64,000 nucleotides of DNA from an uncultured Pseudoxanthomonas sp. (GTDB taxonomy: Bacteria; Pseudomonadota; Gammaproteobacteria; Xanthomonadales; Xanthomonadaceae): assembly GCA_946479745.1 (NCBI GenBank), contig CAMLGZ010000017.1, positions 1-64,000 on the forward strand, written 5' to 3'. Numbering within the stretch: position 1 is the first letter of the stretch; each line of letters starts with the position of its first letter. Below the pieces are notes generated by a model. It was not told the DNA's origin and did no database searches. It saw nothing but the letters and a program-made list of their open reading frames with translations. Positions 25,904-35,093 of the stretch are shown one piece after another. The translations under genes and the position numbers were made by a program.

Positions 25904-26947
25904 ATGGGGAGATGTGTGGTCGCAAACGCCAATCCAATGCCGGTTAGTCCCCAGAACGCGTTGCACGAGCGGTTCATTGCCGCCGATGTCGGCGGGACCC
26001 ATGTACGCATCGGCCTGGTACAGGGTAGCGGCGATCCTGCCCACCCGGTCACCGTGCTCCAGTACCGTAAATACGTCTGCGCCCAATACCCGGGGCTGAC
26101 CGAAATCATCGAGGATTTCCTCGGCACGCTCGAAGGCGAGAGCATCGGCCGCGGCGTGATCGCCAGCGCCGGTTATCCGCTGGAGGACGGCACGGTCATC
26201 ACCGCCAACCTGCCGTGGCGCCTGTCGCCGCAGGAAATACGCGAACGGCTCGGCTTCCGCGAGTTCCGCCTGGTCAACGATTTCGAAGCCGTGGCCCACG
26301 CCGCCGCTTATGTGGACGCCAGCGAAGTGCTGCGCCTGACCGGGCCGGAGATCGCCCCGGTGGCCGGACCGACGCTGGTGCTGGGCCCCGGCACCGGCCT
26401 GGGCGCGGCAGTGTGGATTCCTACCGGCAAGCGCGCCGTGGTGCTGGCCACCGAAGCCGGCCAGGCCGCGCTGACCGCCGGCAACGCCACCGAAATGGCG
26501 CTGCTGTCCGAAATGCTGAAGCACCGCAGCCACGTGCCGGTCGAATACGCTCTATCCGGCCCGGGCCTGATGAACCTGCACACCGCTTTATGCGCGCTGC
26601 GCGGTTCGCGCAACGACTACAAGACGCCCGGCGAGATCACCGCTGCCGCGATCTCCGGCAGCGATGCATTGGCGCGCGAAAGCCTGGAGATTTTCTGCGG
26701 CTTGCTGGGCAGCGCGGTCGGCGACTTGGCGCTTCTGTACGGCGTGCAGGGCGGCATCTACCTGGCCGGCGGCATCCTGCCGCAGATCCGCGAATTCCTT
26801 TTGAACAGCAGCTTCGTCGAACGGTTCCTCAACAAGGGACCGATGCGCGCGGCGCTGGAACGCATACCCGTGCGGTTGGTCGAGCACGGACAACTCGGCG
26901 TCATCGGCGCCGCGAACTGGTACCTCGGCCAATGTGAGGGTGGGTAG
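25904..26947 (+). CDS. glk: Glucokinase-family sugar kinase of the nag locus
   Basis: Cytoplasmic ATP-dependent kinase of the bacterial glucokinase (Glk) family, 347 aa. In this locus the likely substrate is GlcNAc or glucosamine rather than glucose alone. Motifs: IAADVGGTHVRIGLVQG (phosphate-binding loop, near residue 26), SAGYPLEDGTVITANLPW, RLVNDFEAVAHAA with the catalytic Asp, TLVLGPGTGLGAAVW for the adenosine site, and GGIYLAGGILPQI. The first ATG is used; a GTG four codons later sits close behind GGGGAG, and an ATG twelve codons in is also possible. The stop lies in a GTAGGAG string that may be a decayed GTAG repeat. It is first in the rightward set. Confidence 0.92.
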   Translation: MGRCVVANANPMPVSPQNALHERFIAADVGGTHVRIGLVQGSGDPAHPVTVLQYRKYVCAQYPGLTEIIEDFLGTLEGESIGRGVIASAGYPLEDGTVITANLPWRLSPQEIRERLGFREFRLVNDFEAVAHAAAYVDASEVLRLTGPEIAPVAGPTLVLGPGTGLGAAVWIPTGKRAVVLATEAGQAALTAGNATEMALLSEMLKHRSHVPVEYALSGPGLMNLHTALCALRGSRNDYKTPGEITAAAISGSDALARESLEIFCGLLGSAVGDLALLYGVQGGIYLAGGILPQIREFLLNSSFVERFLNKGPMRAALERIPVRLVEHGQLGVIGAANWYLGQCEGG

Positions 26948-27081
26948 GAGAAGAGTCGTCGGAGCGACCACGGGCCACCTGCTTGGGCAGGCGCGGTCCA
27001 ACTGCAAACGATCAGCAACAACAGGCATAGGCACGGCAGCGGTCTTCGTTGTCACAACTCAATCAGCGATGGGGAAGCATC

Positions 27082-29811
27082 ATGAACTGTAAGAAATCAA
27101 TCCTTTCGGCTGCGATCGTGGCGAGCCTCAGCTTCGCTGCGCAGTTGCACGCGCAGGAAACGCAGACCACGGCGCAAGCCGAAGAAACCGAAACGACCGA
27201 TGCGACCGATCTGGGTACGGTCACCGTCGTGGGTATCCGCGGCAGCCTGGAGAAATCCCTGGATGCCAAGCGCGACTCCAATTCGCACGTCGAAGTGCTC
27301 ACCGCCGAGGACATCGGCAAGATGCCCGATAAGAACGTGGCCGACTCGCTGCAGCGCCTGCCCGGCGTCACCATCAGCTCTGCCGGCGCGACCGAAGGCG
27401 GCTTCGACGAGAACGACCGCGTGTCCATGCGCGGCACCAACCCCAGCTTGACCCTGACCCAGATCAACGGCCACCCGGTCTCCTCGGGCGACTGGTTCGT
27501 GCTGAACCAGAGCGACAATGCCGGCCGCAGCGTCAGCTACACCCTGCTGCCGTCGAGCCTGGTCAGCCAGGTGGTGGTGCACAAGACCTCGCAGGCCAAG
27601 CTGCCCGAGGGCGGCGTCACCGGCACCGTCGACATCATCACCCGCAAGCCGACCGAGTTTGCCAAAACCTTCACCGCCAGCGGTTCGGTAGGCGCGGTCT
27701 ACTCCACCCTGCCCGGCGAGACCGACCCGCAGATCAACGCGCTGGTCAACTACCGCAACGAGGCCTCGACCTTCGGCGTGCTGGTGCAGGCCTTCTCCGA
27801 AGACCGCACCCTGCGCCGCGATGGCGTGGAAGTGCTGGGCTACGACCAGATCGCCGCCGGCAGCGCCATTGCGACGAGCAATCCGGATCTGGCCGGCGTC
27901 TGGTACCCGCGCATGATCGGCGCCGCGTTCTTCGAACAGAAACGCAAACGCCGCGGCGGCCTGGTCGAAGTCCAGTTCAAACCCACCGACAACTTGAGTT
28001 TCGACCTGTCCGGTTTCTCCTCCAAGCTGGACGCCTCCAACTACAACCGCAACTACCTGCTGTACAACCCGCGCATCCTTAATGGCGGTGCGGGGCAGGC
28101 GCCGCTGGCCGGCTACGTCGTGCGCAACAACACCCTGGTATCGGCCGATTTCGCCCCGGTGGCGGGCACGAACTACGGCCTGTACGACATGATCTCGCGC
28201 CCCGACGAAAGCGCCAGCACCACCTACGTGGCGTTCGAGGCCGACTGGAAGGCGAGCGATAGGCTGAACTTCGACTTCAAGCTCGGCACCTCCACCGGCC
28301 ATGGCGAGACGCCGAACCAGGACGTCGCCGAATGGACCGTCGGGCAGGGCACCGGTGCCTCTTACAATCTCAACGGTATCGGCCAGGCCGCCTCGTTCAC
28401 CCTCAACGATTCCATCACCGCACCGCCCGCGAATCTGGCACTGGACTGGATCTTCGGCCTGCAGAACCTCGATATCGAGGACAAGGACACCTGGGGCCAG
28501 ATCGACTCCCAGTACTTCATCGACAGCGGCGTGTTCGAATCGCTGGAGTTCGGCGTCCGCGTGGCCAACCACGACCGCGAGTCGGCGAACGTAGTCGCGC
28601 AGGGGCCCAACTGGGCCGCCACGCCATTCGATCCGACCACCTTCCCGCAGGACTACAGCAATTATCCCGGCGACTACGGCAGCGGCCTGGGTGGCAACTT
28701 CCCGCGCGGCGTCTGGTACTTCACCGCCGAGCAGATGGCCGACTGGAATGCCGTACAGGCCAATCGCGACCCAGTCGTACGTCGTTACCCGTTCTACGAC
28801 TTCCGCCTGAAGGAAGAAACCAAGGCCGCGTACGCCCAGCTCAACCTGCAGGGCGAGCGCTGGAGCGGTAACGTCGGCGTGCGCATGGTCAAGACCAACA
28901 CCGAAGTGCTGCAGTACGTGCCAGGCGGCACGGCGACCACGCCGGGCGCCATCCTGGGTTCGGCCTTCGGCATCTTCTCGCCGTTCACGATCAAGAACGA
29001 CTACACCGACTTCCTGCCCAGCGCCAACTTCAAGTTCGACCTGAGCGACACCCTGGTCGCACGCGTGGCCGCCACCCGCACCATGGCCCGGCCCGACTAC
29101 TCGGCGCTGGCCGGCGGCCTGAACCTCTCGCCGCCCGCGGACGAAGATGACTTCGGCGGCGGCAATTCCAGCAACCCGAACCTGAAGCCGATCTATTCGA
29201 ACAACTACGACGTGGCCTTGGAATGGTATTACGCGCCGCGCTCGCTGTTGTCCGCCAGCGTGTTCTACATGGATATGTCGAGCTACGTCAGCCAGGGCGT
29301 GAGCGAGCAGCAGTTCCTGACCTTCGACGCGGCCCACCCGAACGGCTACATGGGCAACTATCTGGTCACCACGCCGATCAACACCCAGGCCTCGGCCAAG
29401 GGCATCGAGCTGTCGTGGGAGCAGCCGCTGGGCGATCATTTCGGTTTCAACACCAACTACACCTACACCGATGCAAAGGAAGAAGACGGCAGCCCGGTGG
29501 TGGGCGCCTCGCGCAACACGTTCAACTTGGTCGGTTACTTCGAGAACGACCACCTGAACGCCCGCGTGGCCTACAACTACCGTTCGCACTTCTATAGCGG
29601 CTTGGATCGCCGGTCCGCGTTCAACCAGGACGACACCCAGTCGGTGTCGGCCTCGGTGGGCTGGACGTTCAACGATATGGTCAGTCTCTCGCTGGACGGC
29701 ATGAACCTGACCAACGAGAAATTGAAGTACTACGCGGACAACAAGGACCAGCCGCGCGGAATCTACAACAATGGCCGTCAGTACTACTTGAACCTGCGCT
29801 TCAAGTTCTAA
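27082..29811 (+). CDS. TonB-dependent receptor of the GlcNAc/chitobiose locus
   Basis: Outer-membrane active-transport barrel of 909 aa, started at the ATG at 27082 behind GGGGAAG. Signal peptide about residues 1-24 (ends QLHAQE). TonB-box-like GTVTVVGIRGSLEKSLDAKR then the plug: VLTAEDIGKMPDKNVADSLQ, RLPGVTISS, VSMRGTNPSLTLTQINGHPV and GGVTGTVDIITRKP. The barrel ends with the typical YYLNLRFKF. The GKMPDKNVADSLQRLPGV block is typical of the carbohydrate-type receptors of xanthomonads and Caulobacter. Lying between the kinase and the GH20 enzyme, it probably imports chitin oligosaccharides or GlcNAc. A terminator follows it. Confidence 0.94.
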   Translation: MNCKKSILSAAIVASLSFAAQLHAQETQTTAQAEETETTDATDLGTVTVVGIRGSLEKSLDAKRDSNSHVEVLTAEDIGKMPDKNVADSLQRLPGVTISSAGATEGGFDENDRVSMRGTNPSLTLTQINGHPVSSGDWFVLNQSDNAGRSVSYTLLPSSLVSQVVVHKTSQAKLPEGGVTGTVDIITRKPTEFAKTFTASGSVGAVYSTLPGETDPQINALVNYRNEASTFGVLVQAFSEDRTLRRDGVEVLGYDQIAAGSAIATSNPDLAGVWYPRMIGAAFFEQKRKRRGGLVEVQFKPTDNLSFDLSGFSSKLDASNYNRNYLLYNPRILNGGAGQAPLAGYVVRNNTLVSADFAPVAGTNYGLYDMISRPDESASTTYVAFEADWKASDRLNFDFKLGTSTGHGETPNQDVAEWTVGQGTGASYNLNGIGQAASFTLNDSITAPPANLALDWIFGLQNLDIEDKDTWGQIDSQYFIDSGVFESLEFGVRVANHDRESANVVAQGPNWAATPFDPTTFPQDYSNYPGDYGSGLGGNFPRGVWYFTAEQMADWNAVQANRDPVVRRYPFYDFRLKEETKAAYAQLNLQGERWSGNVGVRMVKTNTEVLQYVPGGTATTPGAILGSAFGIFSPFTIKNDYTDFLPSANFKFDLSDTLVARVAATRTMARPDYSALAGGLNLSPPADEDDFGGGNSSNPNLKPIYSNNYDVALEWYYAPRSLLSASVFYMDMSSYVSQGVSEQQFLTFDAAHPNGYMGNYLVTTPINTQASAKGIELSWEQPLGDHFGFNTNYTYTDAKEEDGSPVVGASRNTFNLVGYFENDHLNARVAYNYRSHFYSGLDRRSAFNQDDTQSVSASVGWTFNDMVSLSLDGMNLTNEKLKYYADNKDQPRGIYNNGRQYYLNLRFKF

Positions 29812-29844
29812 GGCGCACAGAAACCTTTTGATGTGTTTCCCTCA

Positions 29845-29876
29845 CGGGCCTGGACTTGTCCGGGCCCGATTTTTTT
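29845..29876 (+). terminator. Rho-independent terminator after the TonB receptor
   Basis: Stem CGGGCCTGGAC / GTCCGGGCCCG (one mismatch) followed by seven T residues. It separates the receptor from the hexosaminidase gene, so the latter may depend on readthrough or its own promoter. Confidence 0.88.
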
Positions 29877-29954
29877 GAGGGATGATGAATGCCAACGATT
29901 GATTCGGATGCCGGACCAGTCGGGTAGGATCGACAATATTGCGAGGAGGAAGTG

Positions 29955-32261
29955 ATGACGATTTCGGATTGCCTGCGACCTGTTGCATCGAAAGCGCTGA
30001 TGTTGCTGGCCATGGGCTCGCCCGGTGCGATGGCCGCGACCGGCGCGCCATCGGATCCGATGTTGATCCCCGCGCCCGCATCGATGCAGCGCAACGAAGG
30101 TAGCTTCGCGGTGGATCCGGCCACGCAGATCATGGCGCTGGATCCGCAGGCGCGTGCCGCTGCGGAGCAGTTCGCCGGCTTCGTCGCCAAGAGCCATGCA
30201 TTGACGCTTAAGGTGCGCGACGCAAAAGGCGCCAACAAAGGCGCTATCCACTTCCGCATAGATCCGAAGGCGGCGGGCGAGTCGCCTGAAAGCTATACGC
30301 TGGAGATCGATCCGCAACGCACGGTGGTATCGGCGCGCGACCCACGCGGCCTTTTCTACGGGGCGGTGACGCTATGGCAGCTGCTGCCGCCGGGCGACGC
30401 CGGATCGTTCTCGTTGCCGGCGCTGCGCATCGACGACACGCCGCGTTTCGCCTGGCGCGGGCTGATGCTCGACTCGGCCCGCCATTTCCAAACCGTCGAT
30501 CAGATCAAGCAGATGCTCGATGCGATGGCGTTGCACAAGCTCAACACCTTCCACTGGCACCTGACCGACGACCAAGGCTGGCGGATCGAGATCAAGCAAT
30601 ATCCCAAGTTGACCGAGGTCGGCGGCTGCCGCATTCCCGCAGGCGATGCCGGCCTGGATGTCGCGGGGAAACCGAAACCCTATTGCGGTTATTACACGCA
30701 GGAGCAGATTCGGGACGTGGTGCGTTACGCGGTCGCGCTGCATATCACCATAGTCCCGGAAGTCGACGTGCCCGGCCACGCGACCGCCGCGATAGCCGCC
30801 TACCCGCAACTGGGCGTGCTGGATACGCCGCCGGTGGTTTCCAACGAATGGGGCGTCAACACCAATCTGTTCAACGTGGAGGAGAGCACTTTCGTCTTCC
30901 TGGAGAACGTACTGGGCGAAGTGGTCGATCTGTTTCCGGGCGCCTACGTCCACGTGGGCGGCGACGAGGCGGTGAAAGACCAGTGGAAAGCCTCGGCGCG
31001 CGTGCAGGAGCGGATTCGCGAACTGGGCGTCAAGGACGAAGCCGGCATGCAGAGCTACCTGATCAAGCGGCTGGAGAAATATCTGGTCGCCAAACACCGG
31101 CGCCTGATCGGCTGGGATGAGATTCTGGAAGGCGGCCTGCCCGAAGAAGCAACGGTCATGTCCTGGCGCGGTATCGAAGGCGGCATCGCCGCCGCCAACC
31201 AGGGTCACGACGTGGTCATGTCGCCCTCCTCCGAACTGTATCTGGACTACCTGCAAACCGATTCGCCGAATGAACCACCGGGACGCCCGGCGACCATTCC
31301 ACTGAAGCAGGTATACGCGTTCGAGCCCGTGCCCGCCGCGCTGGCCGCGGACAAGCGCTCGCACATCCTGGGCCTGCAGGCCAACGTATGGACCGAGCAC
31401 ATGCGCACCTTTGCGCGGATGCAGCACGCCATTTTCCCGCGCATCGCGGCCTTGGCCGAAACGGCATGGTCGCCGGCGCAGAAAAAGAACTGGCCGGGTT
31501 TCGTTGCCCGCCTGCCCGCGCAGCTGCAGCGTTACCAGGCGATGGGTATCGGCTATGCGCAGACGCCGTTCGAAGTGCGCAGCGCCTTGGTGGAAGACCG
31601 CAAACAGGGCCGCGTGGAAGTCAGCCTGTCCAATTCGCTGGGCTATCCGGATATCCGTTACACCACCGATGGCAGCGAACCTTCCGCTGGTTCGACTGCA
31701 TACGAAGGCCCCTTCTCGCTGGCGCTTCCCGCGGATCTGCGCGCATCGGTGTTCGTGGACGGCAAACCGCTGACCAAGGCCGCCGATCGCAGGTTGGACG
31801 CTGCGTCGCTGTTGACCCGCAGCGATGAGGAACTGGCGATGTGCACCGGTGCGCTGATGCTGCGGCTGGAAGACGACGGCCCGTCCGAAGGCGAGCGAGC
31901 CATCTTCAACGCGGACATTTTCAATCCCTGCTGGGAATGGAAAAACGCCGATCCGGGCGGCATCGCTTCGATCGAAGTGCGCGCCGGACGTCTGCCGTAC
32001 TATTTCCAGCTGGCGCACGATGAGCCATCGCGCAAGTTCAAGCCGGCGAAGAGCGCGAACGGCGAACTTGAGATTCGCGCAAGCTGCGGCGGCGCTGTGC
32101 TGGCGACGGTGCCGTTGCCCGCCGCGCCGGACGCCGATGGTTTCGTGACCTTGAAAGCGCCACTGCAAGCGACCACCGCGCCGCAAAACCTGTGCATCTT
32201 CTTCACCGGCGATACGCGCCCGGCGATGTGGGTTCTGGATCGGGTAACGCTGCGTCCATGA
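29955..32261 (+). CDS. Beta-N-acetylhexosaminidase, glycoside hydrolase family 20
   Basis: Periplasmic enzyme releasing terminal GlcNAc from chitin oligomers. 768 aa started at the ATG at 29955, five bases after GAGGAGG; an overlapping GTG just before it is a poorer choice. Signal peptide ends near AMAA (residue 28). An N-terminal GH20b domain spans about residues 35-155. The catalytic TIM barrel includes RFAWRGLMLDSARHFQTV, LNTFHWHLTDDQGWRIEI, VPEVDVPGHATAAIAAYP and VHVGGDEAVKDQW, in which Asp337-Glu338 are the substrate-assisted catalytic pair. The C-terminal 250 residues add a chitobiase-type and a further beta domain. Together with the receptor, NagP and the kinase it completes the uptake route. 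Confidence 0.95.
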   Translation: MTISDCLRPVASKALMLLAMGSPGAMAATGAPSDPMLIPAPASMQRNEGSFAVDPATQIMALDPQARAAAEQFAGFVAKSHALTLKVRDAKGANKGAIHFRIDPKAAGESPESYTLEIDPQRTVVSARDPRGLFYGAVTLWQLLPPGDAGSFSLPALRIDDTPRFAWRGLMLDSARHFQTVDQIKQMLDAMALHKLNTFHWHLTDDQGWRIEIKQYPKLTEVGGCRIPAGDAGLDVAGKPKPYCGYYTQEQIRDVVRYAVALHITIVPEVDVPGHATAAIAAYPQLGVLDTPPVVSNEWGVNTNLFNVEESTFVFLENVLGEVVDLFPGAYVHVGGDEAVKDQWKASARVQERIRELGVKDEAGMQSYLIKRLEKYLVAKHRRLIGWDEILEGGLPEEATVMSWRGIEGGIAAANQGHDVVMSPSSELYLDYLQTDSPNEPPGRPATIPLKQVYAFEPVPAALAADKRSHILGLQANVWTEHMRTFARMQHAIFPRIAALAETAWSPAQKKNWPGFVARLPAQLQRYQAMGIGYAQTPFEVRSALVEDRKQGRVEVSLSNSLGYPDIRYTTDGSEPSAGSTAYEGPFSLALPADLRASVFVDGKPLTKAADRRLDAASLLTRSDEELAMCTGALMLRLEDDGPSEGERAIFNADIFNPCWEWKNADPGGIASIEVRAGRLPYYFQLAHDEPSRKFKPAKSANGELEIRASCGGAVLATVPLPAAPDADGFVTLKAPLQATTAPQNLCIFFTGDTRPAMWVLDRVTLRP

Positions 32262-32268
32262 TGATCCC

Positions 32269-32354
32269 GTAGGTCGGCCCTACGTGGCCGAGGGGCACGG
32301 GGAAGTTCCGGATTCTTGTTCGTTGGGAGCGTCGGGGGCGTAGCCCCGACCTAC
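32269..32354. repeat. GTAGGTCGG-type REP pair
   Basis: Opens GTAGGTCGG (32269-32277) and closes CCGACCTAC (32346-32354). The right half forms its own hairpin (GTCGGGG..CCCCGAC) and is nearly identical to the half-element at 5148-5171. Confidence 0.75.
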
Positions 32355-32373
32355 CTACTGGATAGGGCGCGTT

Positions 32374-32439
32374 GTAGGAGCGACATAAGTCGCGAAGAGG
32401 ATTTACCGGTAACCCGTTCGCGACTTACGTCGCTCCTAC
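32374..32439. repeat. GTAGGAGCGAC-type REP pair
   Basis: Arms of 23 bases (32374-32396 and 32417-32439) with one mismatch. It lies 20 bases from the preceding, different GTAG element in the convergent gap between the hexosaminidase and VanZ-like genes. The element at 38364-38419 is of the same type. Confidence 0.92.
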
Positions 32440-32462
32440 ACGCGCGGTGAATAAGCCTGCTG

Positions 32463-32867
32463 CTAGGGCAACAGGCGCTTCTCCATGCGCAACAGCAGAT
32501 CGCGCCACGGCGTCAACGCCGTGGCCATGCCCAGCAACACGCCAAGCGTATTGGCCAGCGCGTCGACAGGGTCGGAAGAACGGTAGGCGGTGAAACCCTG
32601 CGCAATCTCGACGCCGATACCCAGCGCGACCAGACCCACAGTCGCCACCAGCAATGCACGGCGGCTGCCGAACAACTGCACCGCGGCGGCGGACAGCGCA
32701 AAATAGCCGAACAGGTGTTCCAGCTTGTCGCTGTTTTCCGGTAGCGGCGGCAGCGAATCCAGCGGCACCAGGCAGACCACCACCAACGCCACGATGGCCA
32801 CGATCCACAGCCCCAGCCACAGTCGTGGCCGGCGCAGCGGTTTCAGCGCTGCGCTCACAGCCGCCAC
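32463..32867 (-). CDS. VanZ-like family membrane protein
   Basis: Small inner-membrane protein of 134 aa with four hydrophobic helices, of the VanZ-like family. Members are mostly of unknown function; the founding member gives low teicoplanin resistance. The conserved pattern is present: PLDSLPPLPENSDKLEHLFGY with the family Asp-Lys-xx-His, then GVEIAQGFTAYRSSDPVDALAN, where Glu-x-x-Q and Asp-x-x-D are typical. The frame opens at a GTG overlapping the methyltransferase gene by 13 bases; a second GTG three codons on (32858) would give a tidy GTGA overlap with its stop and is equally likely. Either way it is translationally linked to that gene. Confidence 0.88.
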   Translation of the reverse strand: MAAVSAALKPLRRPRLWLGLWIVAIVALVVVCLVPLDSLPPLPENSDKLEHLFGYFALSAAAVQLFGSRRALLVATVGLVALGIGVEIAQGFTAYRSSDPVDALANTLGVLLGMATALTPWRDLLLRMEKRLLP

Positions 32868-34036
32868 GACAGATCGCCGGACAGGAATGCGGCGCCGAAC
32901 TCCACGTCACGGGAAAACCCCATGACCTGGAATCTTTCGCCCATTTCGCTAGGCAAAGTCAGTTGCTTGGCTTCATTGCGCAGGCGCTGCAATTGCGTTT
33001 CGGTTGCGCGTGCTTCGGCTTCCTGCAACAGCTGCGGCAGGCCGTTGCCCAGCAGAAAGCTGGCCTGCGTGCAGTAGCCGGCCAGATCGAAGCCGGCATG
33101 CGTACCCGCTTCGGCCAGTGCGGTGAAATCGACCGAGGCGGTGAGGTCCTGCAAACCCGGCCAGGCATAGAGGTCGTTGTGTGTCTGGTGCCGATAGAAC
33201 GCGCGCAGCGTGCCTTGGTCGCGTTGCGGCAGGTAATACTCGCGGCGCGGATGACCGTAATCGACGAACAGCATCGCGCCGGCCTCCAGACCACCCATGA
33301 CCGCCTGCACCCAGTAAGGCAGCTGGGGCAGCAGTTCGGAGCGATAGCCGTCGGGGAAAGAAATGCCCAGGGTGCGCTCGAGATGGCGTACCGCCGCGGC
33401 CAGCAGCGCATCGGCGGGCCGGTCGCTGCGCACGAAACGCCCATCCTCCCCCAGCGCAACGCCTTCCTCGAATACTTCCCCATCACGCAGGGTGAAGCGC
33501 GGGGTCGGCAAGGCGTCGATCACTTCATTGGCGAACAGCACTCCGTTCCAGGAATGTTCCGGTGGGCCGTCCAGCCATTCCACCAGAGCGAAGACCGGTG
33601 GAATCAGGCTGCGTCCCAGGCGTTCCCGCTGGCGTTCGCGCAGATCCGCGCTCGGTTCCAGGATCGCGTAGCGCGCGGGCAGCGCATCCATCGCCAGCAG
33701 GCGCTTGAGCATGATCTCGGCGAAAGCGCCGCTGCCGCCGCCGATTTCCAGAAACTCCGCCTCCGGTCCCAGCTGCTGCAGTACCGGGGCCACGGCAGTG
33801 GCGAGGCAGCCGGCGAACAGGGGACCAAGCTCGGGCGCGGTGACGAAATCACCGGCGGCGCCGAATTTGGCGCTGCCTGCGCTGTAGTAGCCCAGCCCGG
33901 GCGCGTACAGGCACAGCTCCATGAAACGCGAAAACGGGATGCCGCCGCCGGATCCGGTAACTTCGCCGCGGATCAACGTCGCCAACCCTTCGCTATGGCG
34001 GGCCGCATCCGGATCGGGTGGAGGAAGATCTGACAT
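32855..34036 (-). CDS. SAM-dependent methyltransferase, MidA/NDUFAF7 family
   Basis: Predicted class I methyltransferase of 393 aa (family formerly DUF185). The mitochondrial member methylates an arginine of a complex I subunit during assembly; bacterial roles are less clear. Started at the ATG at 34036. Features: FSRFMELCLYAPGLGYYSAG and FGAAGDFVTAPELGPLFAG near the N terminus, both family-specific; FLEIGGGSGAFAEIML for the SAM-binding loop; VLFANEVIDALPTPRF; and LFVDYGHPRREYYLP. It is followed by the VanZ-like gene with overlapping reading frames and is divergent from the Anbu gene, 118 bases away. Confidence 0.92.
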   Translation of the reverse strand: MSDLPPPDPDAARHSEGLATLIRGEVTGSGGGIPFSRFMELCLYAPGLGYYSAGSAKFGAAGDFVTAPELGPLFAGCLATAVAPVLQQLGPEAEFLEIGGGSGAFAEIMLKRLLAMDALPARYAILEPSADLRERQRERLGRSLIPPVFALVEWLDGPPEHSWNGVLFANEVIDALPTPRFTLRDGEVFEEGVALGEDGRFVRSDRPADALLAAAVRHLERTLGISFPDGYRSELLPQLPYWVQAVMGGLEAGAMLFVDYGHPRREYYLPQRDQGTLRAFYRHQTHNDLYAWPGLQDLTASVDFTALAEAGTHAGFDLAGYCTQASFLLGNGLPQLLQEAEARATETQLQRLRNEAKQLTLPSEMGERFQVMGFSRDVEFGAAFLSGDLSWRL

Positions 34037-34154
34037 GGGACAGGAATGTGAGAGCAAGCGCCACATCTTACGCGGCCGGCGGCAGCGCTAGCCAAGCGCG
34101 GATAGCGCGCATAGAATCATTGGTGCACAGCACAACGGCAGCACAAACCGCCAC

Positions 34155-34985
34155 ATGACCTATTGCGTCGGCATAGAAACGGACGAAGGCCTGGTCTTCG
34201 CGGCGGATACGCGCACCAGCGCCTCCTTCGACGACGTACGCGTGTACCGCAAGATGCATGTGTTCGAATATCCCGGCGACCGCGTGTTCGTGATCATGTC
34301 GGCGGGCAACCTGGCGACCACGCAACTGACTATTTCCCGGCTGATGCACGATGCCGAGGACCCCGACGCCAAGCGCAGCCTGCGCGCCTTCACCCACTTG
34401 TACGAAGTGGCCGAATACGTGGGCGAAGTGCTGGTGGCCAGCCAGGTCAGGATGGCCGGAGAAGCCCAGCAGAACGGCGTCAGCGTGCAGTCCACCTTGA
34501 TCCTGGGCGGGCAGATAGCCGGCGAACGGCCGGGCCTGTACATGGTCTACCCGCTGGGCAACTGCATCGCCACTTCGCCCGAAACGCCCTACCTGCAGAT
34601 CGGCGAATCGAAGTACGGCAAGCCCATCCTGGACCGCATCCTGCGCCCGCAGACCACGCTGGAAGATGCCGCGCGCTGCGCGCTGGTGTCGCTGGATTCC
34701 ACCATCCGTTCGAATCTGTCGGTGGGTTTGCCCATCGATATCGCCCTGGTCCGAGCGGGCGATCTGAAGATCACCCAGAAGATGCGCATGGAAGGCGATA
34801 CGCCGCTGTATTCGGAAATCCACGAAACCTGGTCGCGCAAACTCGAAGCGGCGGTGCACAGCCTGCCGCGGTTCCCATGGGAACCGGCGCTTGCGCCGGA
34901 AGAGCGGACCGATGCGCTGCCCCCGCTGCCGCCGCGTCGCGTGGCGCTGCGGCCCGATCCGGGCGATGCCTCGGGTCAACAGTAG
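34155..34985 (+). CDS. Anbu, ancestral beta-subunit proteasome homologue
   Basis: Bacterial Ntn-hydrolase related to HslV and 20S proteasome beta subunits, 276 aa. After removal of the initiator Met the protein starts Thr-Tyr-Cys, so Thr1 would be the nucleophile. Asp17 (in FAADTRTSAS) and a Lys at position 32 (YRKMHVFEY) align with the catalytic set. IMSAGNLATTQLTI corresponds to the SAGN oxyanion-hole region, and STLILGGQIAGERPGLYMVY to the GG-containing strand. Anbu typically co-occurs with an alpha-E protein, a circularly permuted ATP-grasp protein and a transglutaminase-like protein. The first two are here on the opposite strand, converging on it; no transglutaminase gene is seen. Peptidase activity of Anbu has been hard to demonstrate in other bacteria. 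Confidence 0.94.
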   Translation: MTYCVGIETDEGLVFAADTRTSASFDDVRVYRKMHVFEYPGDRVFVIMSAGNLATTQLTISRLMHDAEDPDAKRSLRAFTHLYEVAEYVGEVLVASQVRMAGEAQQNGVSVQSTLILGGQIAGERPGLYMVYPLGNCIATSPETPYLQIGESKYGKPILDRILRPQTTLEDAARCALVSLDSTIRSNLSVGLPIDIALVRAGDLKITQKMRMEGDTPLYSEIHETWSRKLEAAVHSLPRFPWEPALAPEERTDALPPLPPRRVALRPDPGDASGQQ

Positions 34986-35001
34986 CCCAGCAGCAACCTT
35001 T

Positions 35002-35078
35002 GTAGGAGCGGGCCCTGCCCGCGACGCTTTTGCTCTTGATGGAGAAGAAGAGCGGTCGCGTGCAGGGCCCGCTTCTAC
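35002..35078. repeat. GTAGGAGCGGG-type REP pair
   Basis: Opens GTAGGAGCGGGCCCTGCCCG and closes with the complementary GCAGGGCCCGCTTCTAC with a few mismatches. It lies in the convergent gap between the Anbu and alpha-E genes; same type as 20824-20900. Confidence 0.9.
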
Positions 35079-35093
35079 ATCCGCACAAGCGAT

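Noticed and set aside
27097..29589. An 830-codon open frame antisense to the nag-locus TonB receptor, with similar long frames antisense to slt, the hexosaminidase, coxA and the first receptor
   Set aside because: High GC leaves codon-position shadows open on the opposite strand. The sense genes have complete families and motifs, while the antisense products are Arg/His/Gln-rich with no recognisable domains.
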